Part shown: in pieces, positions 30,276 through 42,210 of the stretch | Layout of the letters: every line of letters begins with the position of its first letter | How positions within the stretch are numbered: the first letter of the stretch is position 1 | Source: Gnetum montanum | Lineage: Eukaryota > Streptophyta > Gnetopsida > Gnetales > Gnetaceae | Length of the DNA: 50,154 bases | Reading direction: 5' to 3' | NCBI GenBank assembly: GCA_015680685.1 | Contig: MNCI01026937.1 | Coordinates: 937,352-987,505 of the forward strand | The notes under the pieces: generated by a model | Database searches by the model: none | Told to the model about the DNA's origin: nothing | The model's input: the letters and a program-made list of their open reading frames with translations, nothing else | Translations under genes and position numbers: made by a program

Positions 30276-30475
30276 TATTATTTAAGTACCATAATAAATT
30301 TCCTTTGGTCCTTTGAGATGTTCAAATTAGATGATGATATGTATCTTTAAGCATATAATCAACACAAAACTTTTGTATTATTTAAAGATTAGGGTAGGGA
30401 TGTTAGAAAGAAAAATTGGGGGTGGAGGAGTGTTTTGAATAGGCATTAGGACCTAAAAAATGACTATAAGTACAC

Positions 30476-30602
30476 CCTAAGACATATAGCCAATAGAATA
30501 CAATAGAAGAATTATAGAGGAATATAAGGATGTCTCAAGTATGACTTGAACTAGCAACCTCTTACTTAATAATACAATGAACTAGTCACTTGAGCCACTT
30601 AT
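30476..30602 (-). repeat. SINE-like element, left arm of inverted pair
   Basis: 127 bp whose reverse complement matches 30783-30898 at high identity. On the minus strand it has box A-like tggctcaagtgactag and box B-like gctagttcaagtcat. The two arms face each other across about 180 bp. Confidence 0.55.
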
Positions 30603-30782
30603 CACTAATTGGTCTTAGAAAGAAAAATGGGGTGTAGGGAAGGGAAGGGAGTGGGGGCCTATTGAAACCCCAAAATAATTGTAATACAAGTATACCCCAA
30701 GATATATGATCAACATGAAACTTTCATAAAAATTAAACAAACCTTAACATTGTATCAAATTAACATAGTCATCATCATTGTT

Positions 30783-30898
30783 ATAGGTGGCTCAAGTGAC
30801 TAGCTCATTATCTTGTTAAGCAATTCAAGTCATACTTGAGACATCCTTATATTCCTCTATAATTCTTTTAATGTGTCCTATTGGCTATATGTCTTAGG
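30783..30898 (+). repeat. SINE-like element, right arm of inverted pair
   Basis: 116 bp, the plus-strand copy of the left arm. A deletion of about 11 bases around box B (gcaattcaagtc) distinguishes it. Together with the left arm it can form a long hairpin in RNA. Confidence 0.55.
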
Positions 30899-32362
30899 TT
30901 GTCTAGCTTAAAAAATGGAACATTGAGGAGGAGATTCTTCATTGTGATACAAAACAACTACATAAGAATATTATAGGTAAGGCACTTTTGCACATATGGG
31001 ATAATCCAACGGGTAAAAAAATTCTACCTAACTAACATTAGAGGAGGCATCAATAAGAAAGCAGCTTATTTATATGCCCCTATATCCCTTCATCTATGAT
31101 GTCAAATTAGTTGGACAAAACTCAACTCTTACTATTTTAGAATTTAAATAGGTAGATGGGTCAAGACTCCATGAGAAGAGAGAACTTGACATTTATGCAA
31201 TTAGCGAGTAATTGAAGATGAGCATCACATATTTCTACAATGTTCTATTTGAGAGCAATGTCACCACAAATGGAAAATTATAACTAAAAGATTAAAAGAC
31301 CTATTTGATGGAGCACTAAGGAAACTTGGTAACATTATTGGCAAAGTGTTTGCTATCTATGCTATGTACATTTCCTCTATGTAATAGATCCTACAAGTCT
31401 AAGGATAGAATAAAAAACTATTTTAGTTTCAAAATTTTCTATTGTATTTTTATTTTTATGTTTTTTTTTTTGGGTGGGGGGGCCAAAAAATAATATTATT
31501 TTTAAAAAAATGTTGAGTACATCAAAAAAAAATTAAGAGAAAAATTTAATGCTTTTGGGAATGCTTTTTTAGATTTTAATCCTTGCAACTAATCCTTAAA
31601 AACCTTCCATTTGAGGTAGGAAAAGGATTAGGCATTGCCTTTATTCAAAAGGGCCATTATAGTTCTCACTTCTTATTAAAAGGTTTCTTGTAAAGAGAAG
31701 GAGAAAACTCTCTTTAAAGACAAAGAGAAGGGGGAAAGACTCTTACAAAAAAACAAATAATAGCAACAGCTAACAGCTTTCCATCCCTAAACCTCTAACC
31801 TTGAACCTCTAAATTAAAAAGAAATTAATAACTTAAAAAATAAATTAATAAATCAACTTTCAATCTTCAAAGCTTTATTCAACATTACCTAATTCTAGAA
31901 TGAAGCCATAATTGGCACCTTCCAAATCAAAAAGTATAATGAAGCCATAACTTGCACCTTCCAAATCCAAAGTGTTAGCCTAACGAAAAAGAAGTTAGGC
32001 GAAACTATGGCTGGCCTCTCCTGGGAACTATTTTGAAAATAAAAAAAGTCCATGCCTTTCTAAATAATCAGCTTTCAGTTTTCTTCTATTTTGTTGGCAT
32101 GTTCGATGTTACTAATTCTGAACAGCTGTAAGATTTAGAAAAGGGATTTCACTTGCAACTTCCAATTAAAAATAAATTTAAAAAAAAAAACCAAAACTAG
32201 GAAGAAAATAGAATCTACCCAAATAGGGTTTCATATCAACCACAGCAAATCTTTACAGACATTGCTCGATCACCAGCAAACGATCCGATCTGTGCTCTGT
32301 TTCTAGCGCGGCGCATTGTGTAGCGTGCAACCTGCAATTGGTTCAAGAAAAGATAGTTCATC

Positions 32363-33061
32363 ATGAAGAAGAAGAAGAACGGAGCAAAGCCAAAGTCCAT
32401 GAAACGCAAAGCCAGGCGGCAGAGGCGGGCTTTGCAAACGACGGAAAACTCCGAGCCGGAGAAACAAAACAATCCGAAACTTGACATGGCGCAGCAGCGC
32501 TTGGCTGTGTCACAGAAGAAGCGTCGAGAACGCTGGAATTCCATGAAACGCCATGCTCACCGCGATCTGCAGAAGTTGCAAAGTCACGCTACAACGTTGG
32601 CCGCCGGCATCAAACTTAACGCACAGAATATCAAGCATTTCCTCGACGATCTTTCATGGCTTTTCCAGAGCAGAGATCTGCATGAAGCGGTCATGCCCCG
32701 TCTTGAAGATATGTTTCAGAACGGCCTCACATTGCAGGAAGGTGGGGACAGTTTTCATGGCAGCAGAAATTCCAACAGTATTGAAGATGGATACCGGAAA
32801 GAGTTTGCAGAAGAGAACGGTGACAGCAAGGATAATTTTGATAGCAGCTGCAGAGAAAGCATCCAGCGAGCTCCGGAATTTCAGAGCGGCGAGGTACTTC
32901 AAGGGCGTTTTCTGAAATTCCGGAGGGAAATGCTTGACGTGTTGGCTGCGATTCAACGCGACGTAGCTGAGGCACAGCAGGCTATCATGAATTTTCGTCT
33001 TCCGGATCCTGCTACTGCTGCGTTTGTGCAGCTGCGCGCGGATTCGCCACCGAAACATTGA
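32363..33061 (+). CDS. Intact intronless 232-residue basic protein, unknown function
   Basis: The only long undamaged frame in the window that is not in a transposon. ATG at 32363 (context catcatga) to TGA at 33059-33061. It is clearly richer in G+C and CpG than its flanks. Residues 1-25 are almost all K/R (KKKKNGAKPKSMKRKARRQR), a strong nuclear or nucleolar signal. A second basic patch, KKRRERWNSMKRHAHRD (residues 52-68), precedes a helical region with LNAQNIKHFLDDLSWLF. The C-terminal part is helical (KFRREMLDVLAAIQRDVAEA). No known domain is recognised. The absence of introns may mean a small lineage-specific gene or a retrogene, but no poly(A) or TSD was seen. An AATTAAA-like signal lies near 33085. 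Confidence 0.6.
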   Translation: MKKKKNGAKPKSMKRKARRQRRALQTTENSEPEKQNNPKLDMAQQRLAVSQKKRRERWNSMKRHAHRDLQKLQSHATTLAAGIKLNAQNIKHFLDDLSWLFQSRDLHEAVMPRLEDMFQNGLTLQEGGDSFHGSRNSNSIEDGYRKEFAEENGDSKDNFDSSCRESIQRAPEFQSGEVLQGRFLKFRREMLDVLAAIQRDVAEAQQAIMNFRLPDPATAAFVQLRADSPPKH

Positions 33062-33710
33062 AATTTTTTTTTTGTTGATCGGTCAATTAAAGCGCGCGTG
33101 CAATTCTTCTGTCAGTTATTTTCACAAAGTTGATATTTGTTGAACGCGTAAGGGCCGAATTAATCTGTGTACCGAATTGATCAGTGTGCTAGCGATCTTC
33201 GTTCGCGTATTTACCTTATACAGTTTGAAAAAATTCAACCATGGAATTCTATAGAACAAATTGCTGAAATGAAACTGTTTAGTAAGAAAAGTATACGTAG
33301 ACCTACGTCTCTGACTCTGAATTAAGATACAGTTTCCGGTTTTGTTTTCTGTGCAAATTTAATGTCCTCAACTGAAGATTTGCTTTGCCGATTTGAAGGA
33401 TCGGCAGGGTCAAAGGGCCTCTAACCAAATTGGTAACCTTGTTTTGGAAGTGATAGGCATAACGACTAGCAACGTTTAATCCTCTCATCCCGTAGAATCT
33501 GAAATTTAATTATTAATTTTATGTGTTGAAGTTTTAGATGATAGCCAATGATAGCCAATGAGCAGGTAAAAAAGACAAAGGTATGAGATTTCTTCAATGA
33601 GTTTCTATAAAATATCATAGGTGATGGAGGGAGGTGTCTTTACAGGGTCTTAAGTATCATGGTAGCATGCATCATGTATGTATCATTATTCATCATAAAA
33701 TTTTCATGGA
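33062..33710. other. Downstream flank of the host ORF
   Basis: Begins with a T run and a possible polyadenylation signal (caattaaag, about 33084-33092). Otherwise no feature is recognised. gatagccaatga is directly repeated at about 33540-33561. Confidence 0.35.
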
Positions 33711-33716
33711 AAAATT

Positions 33717-33830
33717 CTAAATATATCTTCGTACCAATAATTTAAAAATTAAAAGAAAAAAGAAACTTGAACCCTTAACCTCTTGCTTGGGATTTGAAAT
33801 ATATATCACTATGCTATTTGACCAAATGAG
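33717..33830 (-). repeat. tRNA-like SINE fragment
   Basis: The minus strand contains a box B-like ggttaagggttcaag and, upstream, gcatagtgatatat with a following caagcaagag, resembling the tRNA-derived part of plant SINEs. No tail or TSD is seen. Confidence 0.25.
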
Positions 33831-34369
33831 AATGAAATTACTTTTTATTTTATTTAAACAAGTCCCACTTGCATGTCGCAAACATGAGCTGGCACAATGG
33901 ATATACATAATAGTTAAGGGACAGCGAGACACTTTCTGTGATAGAGTGTTGGAAGATGATGTTACTAAAATGAAAAGAACATAGGATCTTAATATTTCTT
34001 AATTTTTTCCCCTTTTTCTCTCTCATACTTCTTTGGTATCTCTAACAATTTGCACAAGCTTTTCTATATTCTATAAACATGAAATTCTGTTTTTGACAAG
34101 CCTCAACCATCCATACTGATAACAAAGTTTCAATATATTTTTGATATGTCTCAAAAAATTCATTCAAGTAACCTAAGGGCTTGTATTTAGAATTTTAAGA
34201 TCCTTTGTTTAATGCAGGTATTATGAACCTACCCTTTGGGTAGCCCAAAAGGGTAGCCCAACTCAAGTAAAATAACAATGGGAAGTAAGCTTCAAATAAA
34301 AATTGAAACTAAAATAATACACATGATTTACAAGAAAAGATAACATAAAAGATGGAATTGAAGATTTGA

Positions 34370-34384
34370 AGAATAAATGACATT
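34370..34384. repeat. Target-site duplication of GC-rich retroposon, left
   Basis: agaataaatgacatt, identical over 15 bases to 34663-34677. Confidence 0.85.
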
Positions 34385-34662
34385 TTTTTCGGAAAAAGGT
34401 CGAGAGAAATCTATTTCAGAAAAAGTGAAAGAGCTACACCTGCGCGTAGCGCGGACCAGCAACCGCGGCCCCACATCACCCAGAACAGGAAGACAGGGAG
34501 AGAAGCCCCCCCAGGCGGGCAGGCAGCCCCCACCTCCAGCACTCAAAAGAGAAACCCGCAGGGAGAAACACTCAGCACACCGCCCAGCCGATGTCCCAAG
34601 GTGCATCAAGGGGATTAAAACAGGAGAAAAGAAAAAAAGCAAGAACAAGAACAAGAAGAGGG
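34385..34662 (-). mobile_element. GC-rich retroposon with 15-bp TSD
   Basis: A 278-bp insert with a strongly GC-rich core (34440-34600) in AT-rich DNA, bounded by perfect 15-bp direct repeats. Read on the minus strand it begins with a pyrimidine-rich stretch and ends ...cctttttccgaaaaaa before the TSD, so it has a short A tail and was inserted by target-primed reverse transcription. It may be a SINE, the 3' end of a LINE or a retropseudogene. A minus-strand frame covers the core, but no domain was recognised. A 21-base piece (34598-34618) recurs at 37480-37500. Confidence 0.65.
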
Positions 34663-34677
34663 AGAATAAATGACATT
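34663..34677. repeat. Target-site duplication of GC-rich retroposon, right
   Basis: Copy of 34370-34384. Confidence 0.85.
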
Positions 34678-35191
34678 AAAGAAACATTAATTTTTTAAAG
34701 ATGGAATGAATTTTTCATGAAGTTATAAATTATTGTTAAACTAAGAAGTAAAAAGTTAGAAAAAACAAAATATGATTTTACTAATTGTTATAGATTTATC
34801 CATGTTCACGAAATTCTGAATTTACCAAAAATACATGAAACCTTAGAAAATTCTTAAAATAGAATTCTCTAGAAAATAAAAATAAAATGATTTTTTGCAC
34901 GAAATGATAAGTTGTAAGATGAAATTTTTTATAAAATTATTTAAAATATGTAAATGATTTAGGTTTATTTATATTTGATGCTGAAACTAAAGCTTTTCTT
35001 ATGACCACTAAGACCCTCTTGGATCTTTCATGTCACATCTATTTCACAATTTTTTTTTATAAAAATCACTTTGTTTCTCTAAAAACCATGCTTTCCTAAT
35101 TATACTAGCAATATATGTGATTAGAGAGGAAAAAGCTATAGGGAAATTGCAAAACTCATTCCAAATCAACAAAATACATTTTTGCACTTTC

Positions 35192-35513
35192 TCTTGTCAT
35201 TTGTGTAAAACTAAAAAAGTATCATGTACAAATCATGGAATATTTTTAATCACATTATTTGTTTGCTCCTCTATTTCAAATTGAAAAAGAAAAAAAATTG
35301 GTTAAATTCAAAAGAAGTACATTGTGAATAACTTTATGAGTCTAATGAGTCTTCTTGTCATTTGTGTAAAACTAAAAAAGTATCATGTACAAACCATGGA
35401 ATATTTTTAATCACGTTATTTGTTTGCTCCTTTGTTTCAAATTGAAAAAGAAAAAAAATGGTCAAATTCAAAACAAGAACATTGTGAATAACTTTATGAG
35501 TCTAATGAGTTTT
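35192..35513. repeat. 161-bp tandem direct duplication
   Basis: Two adjacent units (35192-35352 and 35353-35513), nearly identical, each starting tcttgtcatttgtgtaaaac and ending with agtctaatgagt. AT-rich and non-coding. Confidence 0.85.
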
Positions 35514-36179
35514 TATTCAAACATTCAAAATTGATGCAAGTGGAATCCTTCACGAGAAAAATCCAATAGCATAGTACTTTGAAAAATCTTGAATATCTAC
35601 ATCAAGCAAATTATTTGCCAAAGTGAAGGTAGGCTTATTAGCCTGAGATTCAAACTTTTCTAGTGTAGGATTAAACTCTACTCTCCCATTCACATCCATA
35701 GTTGAATCTTGTACACAAGTCGCAAGGCTTGTAGATTCATAATAGTTTATGTCAATGGAAGTTCTCCTATGCTTATCCAAGGCCATTAGAAGATCTTACA
35801 AGAGCAAAGTAAGTCTATGGTAAGAATGATTACTTCCAACCCTCAACTATTTCAAGTCTTGAGATATTATGTTCTTGTAAAATTCTACTAAAGCTTCATG
35901 TTAACTAAGATATATCTTTAATTCAAAAATTATTATTAGTATTTTACCTTGATTTTAATTTACGTCATTTTAAAGATTTATTTTTTATTATTTATTAAAA
36001 CTAATAGAGGTTTTATTACATGGGAAGACCTAAAGAATCTATTAGATACATATTATATTTATATTAGGAAAATTAAATATGGACTCAACAAAATGACTAC
36101 CACTAACACTAGATTTAACAAAAAAAATCAAATTCTAACTCCATAAAATATAAAATTGTATTGTTATATTTATCTTTTA

Positions 36180-36198
36180 AATATATATATATATATAA
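36180..36198. repeat. (AT)n microsatellite
   Basis: About nine AT dinucleotides. Confidence 0.8.
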
Positions 36199-36199
36199 C

Positions 36200-39100
36200 G
36201 TGTGAAAACCTGAGAAACCAGTTGAGAATAAGTAAGTTTTTGGTTAAAAATTCTTACTTGCGGATTATTGATTTTTTTGTTACTGTTTGTAAGTCGTGGA
36301 AAGTGATGTCATTCACAAGGCAGTTAGATCCACGTTGATAGAAAAAGTATTCAGAAAAAAAAAATTACATTCCCTGATCTATCAGGGCAAATGGTAAGCG
36401 AGATGGAAATATCGGAAGACGCGTTTTTACTTACCTTGAGTAATATATGGTCGCTCTGACAAACATTAGACATGTCGGAAATCGTTCGCTATGTCAATCG
36501 GCTAACAGTTTGAAACGTTGTTTAACCAGAAAACCTGTTTGTATGGTGGTGTTACGGCAAGTTGAACATTGGTTTTATTACTCATGGATGAAGGCAAATG
36601 ATAATGGAGGACGATCGTTTCCCTTGCTGCAGTGTTGACAGCGTGCGTTATGGCGCTGTTACTGCTTTGATGGTTTGCAGTGGAGCGGCAGCCGATGATG
36701 AAGATTGCCGTGAAATTAAAAATGCAGGGCCCTGCCAGAAGAATTGAAGTGGCGTGTACGATGCATACTTTAGCCACTAGCTACCTGTGCTCTGTGCAAG
36801 CCAGGCACCCATTGCAACTTTCTGCTCTGTTCTGTTCTAATCTTATCTTGTTTCTTTTGTCTATCTGGTTTTAACACCTAAAACACTAGTCTCTCCTTCT
36901 TCGTTGGACATCGATACCTCCTTCTCGTCCTTCTCATCCTCCTCCGCCAACGCCTTTGTATATCCCTCCGAGCCCAAGCATGACAACAGTTTTCCCTGGA
37001 CAGGCATGCATACGCATCAGCAGGATCACTCCATCACCCGTCATACCATCAAGCAACGAATGCGTCAACCATGCTTCTAGGTTTGAAATCCTGTCATGTG
37101 AAAATTTGATATTTCAAAAGGTTTTAAGGGAAATAAATACAAGTACCATTTAATGATTTCACTGATGAAGAAAGGTGAGGATAAAAACAACAACATTATA
37201 AAGTATTACACTTGCATATTTGTGTGTAATTTATTGATTCATAGAACCTCGACGATGCTGTTCATAAGCTTTACTGAACAAGTAACAGCTCATTGACTTG
37301 GGCTAAAATCTTTACATGTTTCATGTTTTCGTATCAAAAATTTAAAAGGTTGATAGGGATCAAAAATAATTAAGTTTAGGTTCTTTGAATCTGTCCGTGC
37401 TTGGAAGTCTGGAGACTGCGGACAGATAACAACTAGTGAAGTACTATCTTTCCAAACTCAAATTTTTTTTCAAAAAAAAAAGGTGCATCAAGGGGATTAA
37501 CCTAAATTCACATATTTAACCCTGCAAACCGAAACAAGTTTCTTAATTTAAAAAGCCGAATCAACAGATTCAACGTCTAAGAATTCACGTAACCAAACAC
37601 TTCCACGCAATCTAATAGGAAGTCGCAAAACTAAACCCAGTTGCACCTGGTACATAGATTAAATACGAAATGAAAAACGAGTTTGAAGGATTGCATTTTT
37701 ACCATATAGGCATCAGAATAATTTAGAACATTGAAACATAAATTGGGGGAAAAGGCAAGGGCAAAAAATAAAAGACGAAAAAGAAAAATAAAAAGGCACC
37801 ATGAAATTAAAAGTGACTTCACGACATGACCGGGGATGAAGGGGTCCTGCTAATGCATCTGCAGCAGCATCGATCCAAGAAAAACTGTTGACATGTTCGA
37901 GCTCGAGGAGACAGGTGTTGGTGGAGGAGAACCTCGCTCAATTACAGAATGGAAACAAAGGTCTCCACCGTTCCTTAAAATCTTCCAGATATTCTACCAC
38001 CGTCCCTAACCAGGAGCATGCATATCATCTGTTGGCCATTTCTTTGTACTGCTTCTCAGAACAAACTGCTGCCTTTACGCACATCCCAACATCGCAGAGA
38101 AGAACCGAGTATATTAACACCTACATGCAGTTGTTCCACTGCCATTGCTTGCTGAACACTCTGTAATCAAGCCCTGATGCAGTTGTAACACCAGATTATG
38201 TTCATATATACGTAGCAAGGTTGCAGGGTGGAAGGATTTACCGCAAATTCAACTTGCACCCGAACCGATTACATGGTTCATTCCATTTAAAGTAACATTC
38301 TTGGAAATGAAGTAACCACTTAGATGAAGTAAGACCTTAAGTGGTTAAAACTTAAAAAGAATACGAAGGATCAGGAACGACCTGGCATCTTCCCCCGGTT
38401 GAAACGGGGCTGTTGACAGTGTGTGTTTAAAAAATATACGCCTAAATATACGAGAATGAGTTTCTTTGCTTTTGGAAACACCGTAACTACTTTCCAACGA
38501 CCCTAAGATAATGATTTTGCTCATGTGTCCATGCGAAACAGCTGAGGCTGATCTTCCGATGTTCATTGTTGCTTTGTAAAATATGTAGTACATTTCGTGT
38601 GAAAACCTTGCGTATGGAATAGGTATCGTCCAAATATAGGAGGATCCTATGTTCAAACATTACTATCAGTCATCATCCTTGAAAGAACTGATTATGGGAT
38701 AAATTTTGCTTTGTGGTTGCGTTGGCATGTGCCAAAAATGACGTGCAATAATGAGGAATTGATCGAATTCCTTTTCCTCCGAGAAACGCCGATTTTAGGA
38801 AGCAAACTACATCGCGCCGAATTGTGTATTTTAACTTTTCATTATGAAACTCAGATTTTATTATACATCCAATAGATCTAGAGGTTTACGAAGGTAATAA
38901 AGTTTCAACTTAGTTCATTGAATTTATCGAATACATTGCAATATAGCTGCCAAGCTAGGATAACATGTAATTATTTGGATACAATCTGGTTTGTTCATAG
39001 AAAATCCATTGGTTTCCGAAACTGTGAGGGTTCATGTTCCTTTATCCCCAAGCCCCGTGTATGATTTCCCTGTCCACCGTGTTCAACATTTTTTCGACCC

Positions 39101-41073
39101 GGTTTCCATTTCCCGAAATTTTTTTGAGTTATGCCTTTTTTCCCCCTACTTCTATGAAGGTAATAAAGTTTCAATTTAGTTCCTTAAACTTAGTGGATAG
39201 TAGAAGTGTCTGTGTTATTAGTCTTGAAAATATCATTAAGAAAGTTACCCAGTGTTCTTATAACATTTAGAATAAATTAATCAAATTTGTAATTATAATA
39301 TCATACCTATACGTAATGTCTCAAATGCAAGACTAGCCTTGCTAATTGGGCTTTGCTAAATATGCATAGCAGAACAATAGGAGATAATTAGTTTTTCATT
39401 GAACTAAGGCCTTATAATCCTATTCAGGTAGAAATATTTCATTTATTAAGCCATAAAACTCTCTTGTGAAACCATCCTTTATCTTGGAGTTTTTATTCAT
39501 TGCAAATATAGAGAGTACATTTATAGGTTTAGACATCTTCATGGCATAAAATATTAATCCTGCTAAAAATTGATTAATATTGTAAGGATGAAAACTACAT
39601 CCCTACAACAATTCAGCTTTTTCTTCAAACTCTCTTTTCAATGTACTTTAAATTTTTTTAATATTTTTTGGGGTGCAACACCCACCCATATATTAAAAAT
39701 TAATATTTCAAGTAAAATAGACAAGAAAAAAGGATCATCAACTAAGCTTCAATGCTCATCTTAGCACTAGGCTAATACTTTATTATTTTTAATTAGCGAA
39801 ACCATTACATATTCATGATAATTCTTGTAAAAAAGTTTATCTCTCAGCCAACCTTATGACAATAATTATTTATTTTCCATGACAAAGGTAGCTAGCCTTT
39901 TGGCCAAATTAACAAAATAAAATGAAGCTTCATTATATCTGAAGACCCATAGGATCTATTGGAAATATATTACATTTTCATAAAAAATAAAGACAGAATC
40001 TACAAATTGACCAAGCACCAATGGAGGCATCAAAAAAAATCATACAAGCTTTTTGCTATAATATTATAACAGTGTTTCAAATGGATAGTCATAGCACAAA
40101 ACAGAAACACCTGTCACTCATCTTTAAGAGGTTGTAATCTTCACAACCTACAAATGCAGTCTTATTGAGGGAGTTAAATCCATCTTTCACTTTCAATTCT
40201 AAGATGATAAGAACTTAAGTGAAGGTTGTTGATAGCATTCCTATACTTAATGTGAATAGCAGTTGAGAGATAATAAGCTTCTACATCTAGTTTATTAGAT
40301 CTAATGTGGTGTAAATAAAATTTCCTCTTACCTTCCACATTACCCACATTTGTGTTAAAATCTTTTTCTTAACTAGTTGGTGAATATGCTTAGGATTTTT
40401 TTGCACATCCTCCTAAGAGATATTCCATTTTCTCAACCATTGCATCCCTTGAAAATACCAACCATCATCTCGTGAATCCTCAAGAATGGCTTTAGAGTAT
40501 TTGTCTTGCCTTGAGATATGCAAGAAATAAGTGTATGTAATAAATTGTCACAAGGCTTCTACTTCTAAAGGTAATAAATCATTTTGGCCTAGCTTTATGA
40601 CAATAACTATTTGTTTTCCATGACAAAGTCCAAACAAAAATTAGAATTAAGAGTAAATAATGTATGCAAAAAAATACATTATTACCATGAAAGAAAAACA
40701 TAAATCAATTGATAGATGATTTAAGCATCAAAGTGTCAATTACATAGAGTTCAAGTAGGAAGACTATGAAAGTAGAGACTCAAATAATAGTAATCAATAC
40801 CAAATTGCTAGAAAGGGTATTAATTAGTATCTTCCACAAGCAATGACATTAATTAGTATCATAGTACAAGTAAGAAAATTGATTAGATAGATGAAATAAC
40901 TACCATAAATGTTATAATAACTCAGTAACCTTGGATCATGTGATCTTACAATAAGCTTAATGTTTCTAGATAAATGAAATTATTATTTTACTAATCAAAG
41001 CTCTTAGAGTTAGTTGTTAATGCTTCATTTGCTAAAATATTATTTCATTTACTTTATTAAAGAATATCATGAC
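36200..41073. other. Intergenic DNA, no convincing gene
   Basis: Nearly 5 kb without a supportable gene. Small dispersed repeats are seen: gaaggtaataaagtttcaa at 38890 and 39156; and a stretch with ttatgacaataa-tattt-ttttccatgacaaag at about 39844-39888 and 40585-40628. A more GC-balanced patch at 37840-38170 is exon-like on the minus strand but has stops and no clear splice sites. A 21-base match to the GC-rich retroposon lies at 37480-37500, next to A-rich DNA. Confidence 0.4.
37480..37500 (-). repeat. Short fragment shared with the GC-rich retroposon
   Basis: 21 identical bases with 34598-34618, here joined directly to an A/T homopolymer tract (37470-37480). It may be a severely truncated second insertion of the same retroposon family. 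Confidence 0.4.
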
Positions 41074-41893
41074 TGATGAGCGGCGAGGTACCCCTACACT
41101 CAACTATATGAATACGAGCGATTCACACACGATCTGATCGAATTCCAAGGACTAAGTGTCTATGCACCTTTGTGGAACAATATCAGGTTGATTAATCGTT
41201 GTCTTCCCAAAATTACTTGTATGTCACGGTTGTATGGTTAAGTAAGCTTGAGGGGTATGATTTTTATGGCTTTTATGTGTTTTATATCCTGCACTAATAA
41301 GGAGGGGGAGAGAGAAATAACTAAGTAACTAATCTAATTTAACTATTCATTAACTAAGTTCTAAGTACTCCTAACACCAGTATCCATTCCCACTTGCCAT
41401 ACACAATCTAAACCAGTGCAATGTTGCTGGGATTACCAAACGCTAATTGTTACTAGGTTACCAAGCGCTACACGCATGCTCGAAGTGGTCATATTGAGTG
41501 TATTTAACTAAGAGAGTTGTAAGGTGAGAGAACTCATTAATTAACTAGGAAAGAATTAAATAATAATTAACACTAATTAATCTATTCTGTATGCTGCAAG
41601 GTTTATCATAAAGTTCATCTTTATTGCCATACACAAAGTGTGCTCAGGTACACAATGCTCAAATAAAGATCCATTCACTCTATGACTCCTACTGCGGGCA
41701 CACAGAAATAATTCTAACTCTAGAGGGAAAAAATGGCAAGAGTTTGGCTAAGGAACTAACTTCTAATGTGGAAACCAAGGGTGCCACCTCTTATGTATAG
41801 GCAAGGAGGCAAGCCACAATATCGAGTATCTGACATCGCATGCTCGATCCGATATCACGAATGCGATATCGCGGATGCAAAATCGGTGCATCA
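41074..41893 (-). repeat. 3' LTR of element B
   Basis: 820 bp, in window orientation TGATGAGCGG...GTGCATCA. It aligns with LTR A over much of R and U5. On the minus strand U3 begins TGATGCACCG and carries a series of cgatat/gatatcg units (41816-41880), followed by a TATA-like string (tatacataagagg on the minus strand, about 41786-41798). It sits next to the PPT on its right. Confidence 0.85.
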
Positions 41894-41905
41894 TACCCCC
41901 ATGAC
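41894..41905 (-). other. Polypurine tract, element B
   Basis: The minus strand reads gtcatgggggta before the LTR start. The upstream box aactcgaggacgagttttcat (about 41908-41935) matches A. Confidence 0.85.
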
Positions 41906-42210
41906 TGAATGAAAACTCGTCCTCGAGTTCCTTACAAAATATTGGGAAGTTATGGGATTATTGACTAAATGATCATTGATGGTGGAACAGGGTGACAGAC
42001 TCAACATGCCCAATGAACGGATCAACAATACAATACATGATAGCATTGGTGTTCATGACCATAAAAGTGAACACTGTACATAATGACATCCAGCCTTATT
42101 CAGCAACTACAAGAGAAGGAGAGAGAGAAAAGAATAAGACATGTTGCTACCAATGCAAAGATTGCACCTTCTGTTGTTTATCGATAGCCATGCCACCAAT
42201 CTTGCTTCTT

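Larger units (their letters stand above)
30056..32235. other. Intergenic DNA, no gene seen
   Basis: AT-rich DNA with short homopolymers, a (TA)n near 30189-30202 and SINE-like pieces annotated separately. The segment 30399-30475 (ttagaaagaaaaattgggg...) is partly repeated at 30617-30700, which suggests a local duplication around the SINE-like arm. No coding region is recognisable. Confidence 0.5.

Noticed and set aside
32654-33058. 134-residue minus-strand frame opposite the host ORF
   Set aside because: It lies fully antisense to the longer 232-residue frame, which has better composition and a start context. Treated as a shadow.
34328-34654. 108-residue minus-strand frame and 98-residue plus-strand frame over the GC-rich insert
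   Set aside because: Both cross the target-site boundary of a 278-bp insert and show no recognisable domain. They are more likely chance frames in a GC-rich tract.
37840-38170. Possible host exon (either strand)
   Set aside because: Base composition is gene-like, but stops interrupt the minus strand and the plus frame has no family resemblance or splice context.
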